Positions 36,175 through 45,614 of a DNA stretch of 64,000 nt are shown piece by piece (position 1 is the stretch's first letter; every line of letters begins with the position of its first letter). The translations under genes were made by a program, and so were the position numbers. Origin of the DNA: Lachnospiraceae bacterium (lineage in GTDB: Bacteria > Bacillota > Clostridia > Lachnospirales > Lachnospiraceae); NCBI GenBank assembly GCA_910574715.1, contig CAJTCH010000003.1:62001-126000 (forward strand), in the 5' to 3' direction. A model generated the notes under the pieces. That model was given only the letters and a program-made list of their open reading frames with translations. It made no database searches and was not told where the DNA came from.

Positions 36175-37164
36175 ATGTCGCATAATATAGAACGCGGCGC
36201 CAAAATCGTGATAGATCATTGGATGCGTGTAAGACGTTGGGACAAGCTGCTTATCGTCACAACGAAAGAACATCTGGAAGAATTAAGAGTCCTTAAGGAA
36301 TTCGCAGCTAAGCGGACACGGTCAGTAAGTTCTCTGGTCGTAGAAGACACCGGAAGGCATGTGGGAGTCTTTTTTGACATGAATGAAGAAGTCTTTGACC
36401 CCTACACGGCGATCATTGCCGCGACAGATTACTCTCTCGTAACGACAAAAGCCGCAAAACGGGCGCTCCAAAAGCACAGGAAATTCCTGTCGCTGCCCTT
36501 ATCTACCAACGACGGACGGTCCATGCTGGAGTATGATTTCATGACCATGGATACAAAGAAAAGCCGCCTTATGGCTAACGTGATCATGAAATATCTCCGC
36601 CACTGTACTACGATCCATGTAACAACGCCTGCCGGAACAGATCTGCGCATATACAAAGCAAACCGGATTCCCGGATTCTTCAACGGTGTAACCAAGGACG
36701 GAAAGGGGTATTCTTCCGCCAGCATTGAAGTCTACGTCTCTATTGAAGAGACCAAGACGGAAGGCACCATGGTCCTGGACGGATCTCTCGGGTACATCGG
36801 ACGCGCAGAAGAACCGACGAAGATCCTGTTCAAAGACGGCCGTATCACCTGGATAGAAGATACCCTCACCGGTGTCAGGCTCCAGCATTATATGGAGGAT
36901 TATAATGATTCCCGCATCTATATAGGCGGCGAGTTCGGAATCGGCCTGAATTCCTATTCCAGGTGTCTCGGTAACTGCTACATTGAAGATGAATCCGCAT
37001 ACGGTACGTTTCACATCGGGCTGGGAAGGAATCTGGCCCTTGGCGGACAGCAGAATGCCAACGGACATTTTGATCTGGTATGTCTGGAGCCGGATATCTA
37101 CACAGACAACCGGCAGATCATGCAGCAAGGCAAGATCATCATCCCGGAACCTGTAGTATATTAA
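36175..37164 (+). CDS. M29-like (thermophilic-type) aminopeptidase
   Basis: A 329-residue protein resembling aminopeptidase family M29 (PepS/AmpS). The N-terminal part is an alpha/beta domain (CxG-like KLLIVTTKEHLEEL). The metal region carries IYIGGEFGIGLN (Glu), ESAYGTFHIGLGRN (Glu/His) and GHFDLVCL (His-x-Asp), in the order of M29 ligands. Length is slightly short for M29 (about 370-410), and the first ligand Glu context differs, so it may be a distinct branch. The start at 36175 is preceded by AAGGATGTGG; an in-frame GTG nine bases upstream is possible. It is fourth in the operon, after the two putative 5-oxoproline transporter genes. Confidence 0.8.
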   Translation: MSHNIERGAKIVIDHWMRVRRWDKLLIVTTKEHLEELRVLKEFAAKRTRSVSSLVVEDTGRHVGVFFDMNEEVFDPYTAIIAATDYSLVTTKAAKRALQKHRKFLSLPLSTNDGRSMLEYDFMTMDTKKSRLMANVIMKYLRHCTTIHVTTPAGTDLRIYKANRIPGFFNGVTKDGKGYSSASIEVYVSIEETKTEGTMVLDGSLGYIGRAEEPTKILFKDGRITWIEDTLTGVRLQHYMEDYNDSRIYIGGEFGIGLNSYSRCLGNCYIEDESAYGTFHIGLGRNLALGGQQNANGHFDLVCLEPDIYTDNRQIMQQGKIIIPEPVVY

Positions 37165-37185
37165 TTTTAAGGAGAGATTATAACC

Positions 37186-37830
37186 ATGAAAGTATTAGTG
37201 ACGGGATTCGACCCATTCGGAGGCGAATCCGTGAATCCGGCTTTTGAAGCCGTTAAGATGCTTCCTGACAACATCGCAGGAGCAGAAGTGATCAAGCTTG
37301 AGATCCCCACCGTATTCTTAAGGAGCGGCCCGGCAGTCGAAGAGGGCATCAAGAAATACCAGCCGGACATAGTGATCAACGTAGGCCAGGCAGGCGGAAG
37401 ATCCTGCGTTACGATTGAACAGGTAGCGATCAATCTGGCCGAAGCCCGCATCCCGGATAACGACGGAGACCAGCCGTCCGGCGAGCCGCTGCAGCCAGAC
37501 GGGGCTCCCGCATATTATGCTACCATCCCGGTAAAAGCAATCTTGAAGAATATCCGTGACCACAAGATACCATGCCACATCTCTTACTCGGCAGGAACCT
37601 ATGTGTGTAACAGTGTAATGTACAACGTCCTTCACATGGCCGCGGAGAAATATCCGAACATACGCGCCGGATTCATCCATGTGCCTTTCGCGGCGGAGCA
37701 GGTTGTTGACAAGCCTAACGGAACACCTTTTATGTCTCTGGAAATGATTGCGAAGTGTCTGGAATATGCGGTTGAAGCATCGGTGAATAATTTCGCAGAT
37801 ATAGACGGGATCTTTGGAGAAACCCACTAA
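37186..37830 (+). CDS. pcp: Pyrrolidone-carboxylate peptidase (pyroglutamyl peptidase I)
   Basis: A 214-residue cysteine peptidase (C15) that removes N-terminal pyroglutamate from peptides, yielding 5-oxoproline. Catalytic residues are Glu78 in TIEQVAIN, Cys141 in AGTYVCNSVMY and His165 in GFIHVPF. The N-terminus KVLVTGFDPFGGESVNP is diagnostic. AAGGAG precedes ATG. It is the last gene of the operon, ahead of a strong terminator. Confidence 0.96.
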   Translation: MKVLVTGFDPFGGESVNPAFEAVKMLPDNIAGAEVIKLEIPTVFLRSGPAVEEGIKKYQPDIVINVGQAGGRSCVTIEQVAINLAEARIPDNDGDQPSGEPLQPDGAPAYYATIPVKAILKNIRDHKIPCHISYSAGTYVCNSVMYNVLHMAAEKYPNIRAGFIHVPFAAEQVVDKPNGTPFMSLEMIAKCLEYAVEASVNNFADIDGIFGETH

Positions 37831-37852
37831 ATGTAATACTGTATTTGTAAGA

Positions 37853-37910
37853 AATCCGCCCCAAAATCATGAGCCGCAGCAAGCTGCGCCGATTGATTTT
37901 GGGGCGGATT
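37853..37910. terminator. Bidirectional terminator between pcp and the alpha/beta hydrolase
   Basis: AATCCGCCCCAAAATCA and its full complement form a 17-bp perfect stem between two convergent genes. Confidence 0.8.
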
Positions 37911-37924
37911 GCAGGAATGCGTTT

Positions 37925-38860
37925 TTAGACCTTCTGCATCTTAAGGCAGCGGTCGCACCAGCGAAGCAGATCCTTGTACACGTCCTCTCTCTTCGTCTCG
38001 TTCAGGATCTCATGTCTTAGTCCGGCGTACAGCTTCACGGCAGTCCTGCACCCTGCTTTCTTATAGCGCTTATACACCTTCCTCACATTCTTACCAAAAG
38101 CCCCCACCGGATCATCTGCCCCTGCAGTAAATAATACAGGCAGATCCTTCGGAATCTTAGCCATACTCTCCCTGCGGTTCAGGGTCTTCATCCCCTCAAA
38201 CATCTGATAATACCCGCCAAGCGTGAAACGGAACATACACAGCGGATCACCCACATATCTCTGCTGATGCTCTTCATCCGAAGTGACCCATTCCCTTCCG
38301 GTCTTACTTGGTTCAAATCTCTTGTTAAAACTTCCGAAGCTCAGATTATCCACGAACTTACTGCGGTATCTCCAACCCTTGAACAGAGCGGCCGCACGGC
38401 AGATCATCTGTCCCGCCACAAGGAGCGGCAACGGCTGATAGCCGGTTCCCATGACGATCACACCCGCGAGCCCTTCCCCATACATCGTCAAATACTGCCG
38501 TATCAGAAAAGATCCCATGCTATGCCCCATCATCATATATGGCACGCCCGGATACTTCCTGGCAGTGATCACTCTTAACTGCTGGATATCACCGATCACA
38601 CACCGATTCCCGTTATCCTCGGGGAAGTATCCATAATCCGCTTCGTCTGTGACCGACTTGCCATGACCCAAATGATCATGGCCCACCACATAATATCCAT
38701 ATCCGCACATATACTCGGCAAATTCATGATAACGCTCAATATACTCTACCATACCGTGGCAGATCTGAAGCACTCCTTTGACCTCGCAGGCCGGCAGCCA
38801 TTCCACGGCATGAATCTGCGTCTTCCCGTCTCTTGACAGATAATAAAACTCCTCTTTCAT
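37925..38860 (-). CDS. Alpha/beta hydrolase, lysophospholipase/monoglyceride-lipase type
   Basis: A 311-residue serine hydrolase of the Hydrolase_4 type. The nucleophile elbow is GHSMGSFLIRQY, the acid Asp is in FTAGADDPVGAFG, and the His is in GLRHEILNE. The oxyanion region GHGKSVTDEADYGYFPED is typical of monoacylglycerol lipases. The start at 38860 (MKEEFYYLSRDGKTQIHAVE) follows the citrate synthase stop by one base and uses GGGAG inside the end of that gene. The longer frame overlaps citrate synthase and was not used. Confidence 0.9.
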   Translation of the reverse strand: MKEEFYYLSRDGKTQIHAVEWLPACEVKGVLQICHGMVEYIERYHEFAEYMCGYGYYVVGHDHLGHGKSVTDEADYGYFPEDNGNRCVIGDIQQLRVITARKYPGVPYMMMGHSMGSFLIRQYLTMYGEGLAGVIVMGTGYQPLPLLVAGQMICRAAALFKGWRYRSKFVDNLSFGSFNKRFEPSKTGREWVTSDEEHQQRYVGDPLCMFRFTLGGYYQMFEGMKTLNRRESMAKIPKDLPVLFTAGADDPVGAFGKNVRKVYKRYKKAGCRTAVKLYAGLRHEILNETKREDVYKDLLRWCDRCLKMQKV

Positions 38861-38861
38861 T

Positions 38862-40232
38862 CTAACGGTCTCCCATTCGAATATAATCCCTGTGTTCTGC
38901 CAACGGCCTGTATGCCGGACGGATGATCTTATCCACATTCCGAAGCTCTTCCAGTCTGTGCGCGCTCCAACCCACGATACGGGCAGTCGCGAAAATCGGC
39001 GTATACAATGCCGGCGGAAGGTCTAACATACTGTATACCAGACCGCTGTAGAAATCTACATTCGCATTAACGCCCTTATAGATCTTCCTCTTCTCGGCAA
39101 TCACCTTCGGCGCCATATTCTCAACCATCTCATAGAGCGCATATTCCTCCTCACAGCCCTTCTCCTGCGCCAACTGCTTCACAAACACCTTGAAGATATC
39201 CGCTCTCGGATCTGATATGGAGTAGACGGCATGTCCCATCCCATAGATCAGCCCCTTCTTGTCGAACGCCTTCTTCTCCAGGAGATCACAGAGATACCTG
39301 CGTACCTCATCCTCGTCCGTCCAGTCCTTCACTTCCTTCTTCATATCCTCGAACATCTGCGTTACTTTGATATTCGCGCCGCCATGCTTGGGCCCCTTCA
39401 GTGAAGCGAGCGCCGCCGCGATCGTTGAATATGTATCCGTCCCTGAAGAGGTAACCACATGAGTCGTGAACGTCGAATTGTTACCGCCGCCATGATCCAT
39501 ATGGAGCACAAGCGCCATATCCAGGATCTTAGCCTCAAGCTCTGTATACTGCCTGTCCTCACGGAGCATCATCAGGATATTCTCTGCCGTAGACAATTCC
39601 GGCGACGGCGCATAGATAAAAAGATCCTCCCCCATCCGGTGGCTGTATGCATGATACCCGTATACCATCAGCATCGGGAACGCACTGATCAGGTTCAGAC
39701 ATTGGCGCAGCACGTTCGGAATCGATGTATCGTCTGCCTTATCGTCGTATGAGTAGAGATTCAGGATCGAACGTGACAGCGTTATCATCACATCCCGGCT
39801 TGGCGCCTTCATGATCACATCCCTCACGAATGTCGGAGGCAGCGTACGCCTCTCCACCAGCGTATCGTGAAACATCTCCAACTCCTTCTCTGTCGGCAGT
39901 TCCCCAAATAGCAGAAGATACGTGATCTCTTCAAATCCAAAATGCTTGTCCTCAAGAAATCCCTTAACCAGATCCTTGATATTATAGCCGCGGTAGTACA
40001 GATTACCCGCACATGGAACCTCTTCTCCGTTCACGACCTTCTTCGCGCATACATCTGATATATTCGTCAGTCCTGCAAGCACCCCCTTCCCGTTCAAGTC
40101 GCGGAGTCCCCTCTTAACCTCGTATCTGGTGTACAGCTCCTTGTCGATCTCATTATTCTGAATACAGAGTTCTGCAAAATGTTCGATCTCCGGCGTAACC
40201 TCAAACAATGAAAAATCCTTCTTTTTATCCAT
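38862..40232 (-). CDS. gltA: Citrate synthase
   Basis: A 456-residue citrate synthase that makes citrate from oxaloacetate and acetyl-CoA. It has GLTNISDVCAKKVVNGE then GNLYYRGYNIKDLVKGF, VLHMDHGGGNNSTFTTHVV (catalytic His region), GPKHGGANIKV and YGMGHAVYSISDPRADIFK (second catalytic His), and DFYSGLVYSML. The about 450-residue length fits the clostridial branch. GGAGAGG precedes ATG. It begins two bases after the rsmA stop. Confidence 0.95.
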   Translation of the reverse strand: MDKKKDFSLFEVTPEIEHFAELCIQNNEIDKELYTRYEVKRGLRDLNGKGVLAGLTNISDVCAKKVVNGEEVPCAGNLYYRGYNIKDLVKGFLEDKHFGFEEITYLLLFGELPTEKELEMFHDTLVERRTLPPTFVRDVIMKAPSRDVMITLSRSILNLYSYDDKADDTSIPNVLRQCLNLISAFPMLMVYGYHAYSHRMGEDLFIYAPSPELSTAENILMMLREDRQYTELEAKILDMALVLHMDHGGGNNSTFTTHVVTSSGTDTYSTIAAALASLKGPKHGGANIKVTQMFEDMKKEVKDWTDEDEVRRYLCDLLEKKAFDKKGLIYGMGHAVYSISDPRADIFKVFVKQLAQEKGCEEEYALYEMVENMAPKVIAEKRKIYKGVNANVDFYSGLVYSMLDLPPALYTPIFATARIVGWSAHRLEELRNVDKIIRPAYRPLAEHRDYIRMGDR

Positions 40233-40234
40233 AT

Positions 40235-41113
40235 CTACCTCTCCTTTCTGTCGTACAGATAATTACTGAGCCTTGCAAACTCTTCCAGTGTCAGGGCCTC
40301 TCCCCTGACGCTGATGCCCTTGCCAAGCTTCCCGATCGCCTCCAATATCACCTCTTTCGAAAATACAATCTTATCTGAATTACTCAATCCATTGGCCAAC
40401 GTCTTCCTCCGCTGATTAAAGGATGCCCGTATGACATCAAACAGCAGACGCTCGTCCTTCACCTCAACCGGCGGATGCTCATGGCTGGTCAGACGAATCA
40501 CCGCCGACCCTACCCTGGGCCTTGGCATAAAACAATTCGGAGGTACATTCGCCACGATATAGGGGCTTGCATAATACTGCACAGCTAATGACAGCGCCCC
40601 ATAGTCCTTATTGCCAGGCCCGGTCTGCATACGTTCCGCCACTTCCTTCTGTACCATAACGGTAATGCTCTCCACTGGCACATGCTCTTCAAACAATCCC
40701 ATAATAATCGGCGTCGTTATGTAATAAGGAAGATTCGCTACCACCTTAACAGGCTTCCCTCCATGCTCCGTCAATGCAAGCGCCCGGATATCAAGCTTCA
40801 GGATATCCTCATTGATAATCCTTACATTCGGATATGCACGGAGAGTATCAGACAGGATCGGTATCAGATTCTTATCGATCTCTACGGCTACAACCTTCCC
40901 TGCCGCTTCCGCCAGATATTGGGTCATGGTCCCGATCCCGGGACCAATCTCCAGTACCATATCTTCCTTATTAATATCCGCCGCACGGATAATCTTGTCA
41001 AGTACATGGGTATCAATCAGAAAATTCTGACCAAACTTCTTCTGAAATGAAAAATCATACTTCTGCAGAATCTCTATGGTATTCTGCGGAATCCCTAAGA
41101 CCGGTTTATTCAT
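40235..41113 (-). CDS. rsmA: 16S rRNA (adenine1518-N6/adenine1519-N6)-dimethyltransferase
   Basis: A 292-residue methyltransferase (KsgA) that dimethylates two adenines near the 3' end of 16S rRNA. It has the typical start YDFSFQKKFGQNFLIDTHVLD, split tail LEIGPGIGTMTQYLAE (SAM site), the catalytic VANLPYYITTPI and the C-terminal MPRPRVGSAVIRL. It is the first gene of a tight set with citrate synthase and the alpha/beta hydrolase. Disruption in other bacteria gives kasugamycin resistance. Confidence 0.97.
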   Translation of the reverse strand: MNKPVLGIPQNTIEILQKYDFSFQKKFGQNFLIDTHVLDKIIRAADINKEDMVLEIGPGIGTMTQYLAEAAGKVVAVEIDKNLIPILSDTLRAYPNVRIINEDILKLDIRALALTEHGGKPVKVVANLPYYITTPIIMGLFEEHVPVESITVMVQKEVAERMQTGPGNKDYGALSLAVQYYASPYIVANVPPNCFMPRPRVGSAVIRLTSHEHPPVEVKDERLLFDVIRASFNQRRKTLANGLSNSDKIVFSKEVILEAIGKLGKGISVRGEALTLEEFARLSNYLYDRKER

Positions 41114-41222
41114 ATATTTCTCCCGAATTGTGGTAATAGAGATTATTATACATGATTTTCCGTTTGAATCATAGAGTAAAAGAATTAAATAATAATTAAG
41201 AATCTATGAATAAACGTCTCTG

Positions 41223-43391
41223 TCAGTTCCCGGCGCTATACAATGTACTGCTGATCGCGCTCAATAACTGTGTGATATCCACCGGCTTCGCCACATGCGC
41301 GTTCATCCCGCACTCAAGCGCCTTCCGCCGGTCCTCTTCGAATGCATTGGCTGAGACCGCGATGATCGGAATCCTGGCAAGCGACGGATTCTTAAGGCTG
41401 CGGATGGCCTGCGCCGCATGATACCCGTCCATGACCGGCATCTGGATATCCATCAGTATCACGGCATACTCTCCGGGCCGGGAATTCCTCACCATCTCCA
41501 CCGCAATACTCCCGTCCGTCGCAGTATCCACAAGGAATCCCTCATCCCTCAGCAGTTCAACCTCCAGTTCCATATTGATCTCATTATCTTCCACCAGCAG
41601 AACCTTATACTCCTGCGCCGCATCGACAGAACTCTTCTTCTTCATCTCAGATTGATGCATGCCCTCCTGCCGTATACGGAAATCAAGCGTCACCGTGAAT
41701 CTGCTGCCTTCGCCTTCTACACTGTTCACCTCGATGCTTCCATTCATCAGATCCACGATCCTCTTCGCAATGGTCAGGCCAAGCCCCGTACCGTGTATAC
41801 GGCTCATCGTCGTATTCTTCTGTCTCTCAAACGGCTCAAACATACGCTCCTGGAAGCTCTCGCTCATTCCGATCCCGTTGTCCTCAACCACAAACTGGTA
41901 AGATACATAATCGTTCTCTGTTCCCTCCAGTTCCTTGACAGTGACCTGGATCCTGCCGCCATCCTCCGTATACTGGACGGCATTGCTTCCCAGCCGCCAG
42001 AGAACCTGATTCAGCTTCTCCGGATCACTGTAGACCTCGCAATGCTTCACTCCCGAGACATCCAGAAGGATTGTAATATTCTTCGTATTCGCCTTGGGCA
42101 GGATCGCTTCATGCACTTCCTCGACACAGGCGCGGATATTACACTCTTCTTCCTCAAGATTCACTTCCGTGGTATCCATCTTGGATATCTCCAATACGTC
42201 ATTGATCAGGTTCAGCAGATGTTCCCCGGATTCCTCGATCTTGTTCAGATATTCCCACACCTTATCCCTGTCATCTATGTACCGCTTGGCAAGACTGGTA
42301 AATCCTACGATCGCATTCATCGGAGTCCGCATATCGTGAGACATATTGGCCAGAAACGCATCCTTCGCGGCATTCGCCTCCTCTGCGCGCCCCAGCGCAT
42401 CCTCAACCAGATTCTTCTGCATCATCTCACGCCGGATCTCGTCGTCCACGCTCCGATAGCCCATGACGATCTCCGACACCTGCTCCGCGGGACCTACATT
42501 CACCACACGAAGCTGCAGATATTCCACTTTCCCGTCCTTGATGATCCGGTAATTAATATAATACATCCCTGTCTCGGACAGTCTCTCCCGGATATAATCC
42601 GGATTCGTCGCCTCCTCCACGATCCAGCGGTCCTCCGGATGCACCCAGGTCTGAATATACTCCGCGTCAAATCCCTCGAACTCACACAGCCACCGTCCGC
42701 CGCCGAACTGATACTCTATCCGGTCACTGTGGCGGTATGTCTGAATCCGATTCTCATCCAGATCGGCATAGAAAATAGACTCATAATCCATACTGAGCCC
42801 TTCGATCACATTCATATGGCGAAGCTGTTCCTGATTGACAACCTCTAATTCCTTGTCATATTCCTCAATACGCTGCTTAAGGATCTCTTCCTTCTGAAGC
42901 TGTTCTGACAGCAGCTCCTCCTTCTCCTCTTCCTTCTGCTGCAGTCTCTCCGTCGCATCCGACAAAAACACATAGAATATATCCCCGACGATCCCGCTGT
43001 GGATAAAATGCCCGTAATCCTCCACCCAGCGGACATTCCCATACTTAGTGACAATCCGATATTCCACGTAATCCAGATCATAGCGGCTCTCCTGGATCTG
43101 ATACCAGATACTTTGCTCTACTTCCTCCAGATCATCCGGATGCACGATCCCGCGAAACGAATTCCCCGTCAATTCAACAAATTCCTCCATCGTATCGCAT
43201 TCAAATATACGGAGCATCGCCATATTGGCATATATGATCTCTTCATCTCCGCCTGCCTGGTACACGAAGAAACCTCCAGGCATCTCGTCTGTTATCTTCT
43301 TCAGCATATCTTCCGCATTCATATTATAAATCTTCAGCAATGAATAAACGCTGTCTATCTCACCTTCCTTATTCTTCTTACGATTATTCAA
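41223..43391 (-). CDS. Hybrid sensor kinase: PAS, PAS, histidine kinase, receiver
   Basis: A roughly 722-residue soluble hybrid kinase. Two PAS domains (about 25-140 and 190-300) are followed by HisKA (FLANMSHDMRTPMNAIVGF), HATPase_c (VEDNGIGMSESF and GTGLGLTIAKRIV) and a C-terminal receiver with the phospho-Asp in VILMDIQMPVMDGY. No membrane segment is visible. A TTG start at 43391 was chosen because AGGGAGGGGAGG lies directly upstream; ATG codons at 43427 or 43409 would add 12 or 6 residues but have weak ribosome sites. The gene follows, within about 40 bases, a small gene on the same strand that probably belongs with it. Confidence 0.88.
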   Translation of the reverse strand: MNNRKKNKEGEIDSVYSLLKIYNMNAEDMLKKITDEMPGGFFVYQAGGDEEIIYANMAMLRIFECDTMEEFVELTGNSFRGIVHPDDLEEVEQSIWYQIQESRYDLDYVEYRIVTKYGNVRWVEDYGHFIHSGIVGDIFYVFLSDATERLQQKEEEKEELLSEQLQKEEILKQRIEEYDKELEVVNQEQLRHMNVIEGLSMDYESIFYADLDENRIQTYRHSDRIEYQFGGGRWLCEFEGFDAEYIQTWVHPEDRWIVEEATNPDYIRERLSETGMYYINYRIIKDGKVEYLQLRVVNVGPAEQVSEIVMGYRSVDDEIRREMMQKNLVEDALGRAEEANAAKDAFLANMSHDMRTPMNAIVGFTSLAKRYIDDRDKVWEYLNKIEESGEHLLNLINDVLEISKMDTTEVNLEEEECNIRACVEEVHEAILPKANTKNITILLDVSGVKHCEVYSDPEKLNQVLWRLGSNAVQYTEDGGRIQVTVKELEGTENDYVSYQFVVEDNGIGMSESFQERMFEPFERQKNTTMSRIHGTGLGLTIAKRIVDLMNGSIEVNSVEGEGSRFTVTLDFRIRQEGMHQSEMKKKSSVDAAQEYKVLLVEDNEINMELEVELLRDEGFLVDTATDGSIAVEMVRNSRPGEYAVILMDIQMPVMDGYHAAQAIRSLKNPSLARIPIIAVSANAFEEDRRKALECGMNAHVAKPVDITQLLSAISSTLYSAGN

Positions 43392-43430
43392 TGCCTCCCC
43401 TCCCTTCATCCTACGGCACTCCTGCATTCA

Positions 43431-43778
43431 TCATTCATCATTCATCTTCTCATCTATCGTGATATCCATCTTAATTCCGTCCCGGCCTTCCATACCGGTA
43501 AGGAACAGATAGCGCACACCCTCTTTCGTCTCTTCACTGGTATATATATTATAACAACTGCGTCTCATGAATTCCGCCAAACGCAAAAATATGTCCTTTG
43601 CTGCCAGAAATGAAAAACTCTTCAGCGACATATGAATCTTAATGCCATCCTCGGCATCTGATTCAACCATATACTCTTCCACTGCCTCTTCCGCCCTGAT
43701 AAACCCCTCTATATCTTCAAGGCTATCCGCTCCGATCTGCGAACGGAATCCCTCGAATATACGAAACCTGTCTGCCAT
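43431..43778 (-). CDS. Small 115-residue protein encoded before the hybrid kinase
   Basis: An acidic 115-residue protein (starts MADRFRIFEGFRSQ) with alternating charged and hydrophobic residues, probably alpha/beta, without a signal peptide or membrane segment. It ends with TGA only a few bases before possible starts of the hybrid kinase, so the two are likely co-translated. I do not recognise the family. It may be a sensor-associated or regulatory partner, judged only by position. Confidence 0.7.
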   Translation of the reverse strand: MADRFRIFEGFRSQIGADSLEDIEGFIRAEEAVEEYMVESDAEDGIKIHMSLKSFSFLAAKDIFLRLAEFMRRSCYNIYTSEETKEGVRYLFLTGMEGRDGIKMDITIDEKMNDE

Positions 43779-43871
43779 ACCTTACTTCCCCCCATTGCCC
43801 TTACCTTAGCATGCATTTTATTATAACACATTTCCTTAGATTATAGAATAAATTTTCATTTAAAAAAGCTT

Positions 43872-43902
43872 TAAAAAGGCGTCCCTGATAACAGGAACGC
43901 CC
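43872..43902 (-). terminator. Terminator of the chemoreceptor gene
   Basis: On the minus strand GGCGTTCCTG-TTAT-CAGGGACGCC is followed by TTTTTAAA, 30 bases past the stop. Confidence 0.8.
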
Positions 43903-43931
43903 TTCTGCACTTTTCTCTTATCTATTATCTA

Positions 43932-45614
43932 TTATTCGCCCGGTCTTGCACTTCTCAGCTTGAACCGAGAAATCAGGGACTTCAATAACTGAGACTGACT
44001 GGATAACTCTTCGCTGGCTGCCGCGCTCTCTTCCGCCGTAGCAGAGTTCGTCTGAACCACGCTGGAGATCTGATCCATACCCATCGTTACCTGTGAGATC
44101 GCTTCTGCCTGGCTTACTGCCGCAGTAGAAATCTTATCCACATATGTAACAGCGCTCTTCGTACTCTCCACTGTCTCGGAAATCGCTTCCGCAGTACGGT
44201 CTACGATATTCGTACCGTTCTCTACTGCCAGGATCGTTCCCTCGATCAGCACAGTCGTATTGCTTGCCGCTTCCGCACTCTTGGACGCAAGATTACGAAC
44301 CTCATCGGCTACTACCGCGAATCCCTTGCCGGCCTCACCCGCACGGGCTGCCTCTACCGCTGCATTCAGCGCAAGGATATTAGTCTGGAATGCAATATCC
44401 TCGATCGTCTTAATAATCTTGCCGATATCGCCGGACTTCTGGCTGATCTCACCCATAGCAGAGATCATATCCTGCATCTGCTCATTAGATACAGACAGCT
44501 TGCTCTGCGCTTCCATAACCTTCTGGCTTGCTTCTCTCGCATTCTCAGCAGTGTTGCTGACTTCTCTTGAAATATCGTTGATCGTTGCCGCCAATTCCTG
44601 TACAGAACTTGCCTGCTCGGTTGCGCCCTGTGACAACGCCTGCGCACCGGAAGACACCTGATCGGCGCCGCTTGCTACCTGGTCGGACGCATCATTGATC
44701 TGTCTCATCGTATCGCTCAGGCTGCGGTTCATCTTACGGATACATGCTAACAGAGGCTCAAAGTCTCCCTTGTAAATATTGTCCTCAGCAAAGAGGTCGA
44801 AATTCCCGCCTGACATCTGATCCAGCAGACGTGTCAGATCCCCTACTACAGCCTCCAGGCCTTCACAGGTATCCTTCACGCTGTTAACCAGCATACCGAA
44901 CTCATCCGCGGAATCATACTCCAATGACTGCGACATATCTCCTCTGGAAAGCCCTTCCATCGCTTCTTCCACCTGATGAACCGGATGTACAATCATTCTC
45001 GTCACCCTTGCACAGATGATCATCGCAAACACGATCGCGACTACGGTAATGGCCAGGAGGATGATCATGCTCATGTTCGTCTCCCTCACGCTCTCATCCA
45101 TAGTCTCTGCACGGATAGCCGCCGTATTCTCAATTAACTGATTAATATTAGATATCACTTCTTCAAGCGCCGGTGTACACTGTGTCCGCACCAGCTCCGC
45201 CGCGCGCATCGCGTCTCCCGACTTTAACTTATTCAGGATATCATCCGCAATACCAAGCCATTTGTTCAAAGAATTCTCAAATTCAGCCACTTCATCCTTA
45301 TTCAGGATATCCAGGCTATGCAGCTTCTCCAGATTAGACTCAATACTTGCCTTGCTCTCGTCGATCGCCTGCAGGTTCGCCGCGTCTGTCTGCCCTGCTA
45401 TGATCATATTACGCACATCCGTCGCCGCCATAAATGTTGCAATACGGCATGCCTTGACCGCATCGTCTGCCGCAACTGAGCCTTCCATAAATTCATTCAG
45501 ATTATTGCTTGCCTTTCTTAGCTGTAAAATGGAATACAAGGATACTAAAATCGTCAGCACGAGCACTACTCCAAATGACACTAACAATTTAGATCTGATT
45601 TTTAAGTTCTTCAT
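43932..45614 (-). CDS. Methyl-accepting chemotaxis protein with four-helix-bundle sensor
   Basis: A 560-residue chemoreceptor. Membrane segment 1 lies at about 9-29 and segment 2 at about 183-205, with a helical extracytoplasmic sensor of the 4HB_MCP type between them. A HAMP domain follows ([19 protein letters not shown]). The signalling tip is the invariant [20 protein letters not shown] then [26 protein letters not shown] precedes ATG. It overlaps the upstream nucleotidyltransferase-like gene by 26 bases. It presumably signals to the CheA complex encoded outside the window. Confidence 0.95.
   Translation of the reverse strand: MKNLKIRSKLLVSFGVVLVLTILVSLYSILQLRKASNNLNEFMEGSVAADDAVKACRIATFMAATDVRNMIIAGQTDAANLQAIDESKASIESNLEKLHSLDILNKDEVAEFENSLNKWLGIADDILNKLKSGDAMRAAELVRTQCTPALEEVISNINQLIENTAAIRAETMDESVRETNMSMIILLAITVVAIVFAMIICARVTRMIVHPVHQVEEAMEGLSRGDMSQSLEYDSADEFGMLVNSVKDTCEGLEAVVGDLTRLLDQMSGGNFDLFAEDNIYKGDFEPLLACIRKMNRSLSDTMRQINDASDQVASGADQVSSGAQALSQGATEQASSVQELAATINDISREVSNTAENAREASQKVMEAQSKLSVSNEQMQDMISAMGEISQKSGDIGKIIKTIEDIAFQTNILALNAAVEAARAGEAGKGFAVVADEVRNLASKSAEAASNTTVLIEGTILAVENGTNIVDRTAEAISETVESTKSAVTYVDKISTAAVSQAEAISQVTMGMDQISSVVQTNSATAEESAAASEELSSQSQLLKSLISRFKLRSARPGE

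Noticed and set aside
41418..42848. An open frame of 476 codons on the plus strand
   Set aside because: It is antisense to the hybrid kinase, whose domains are clear. The composition is that of a shadow frame.
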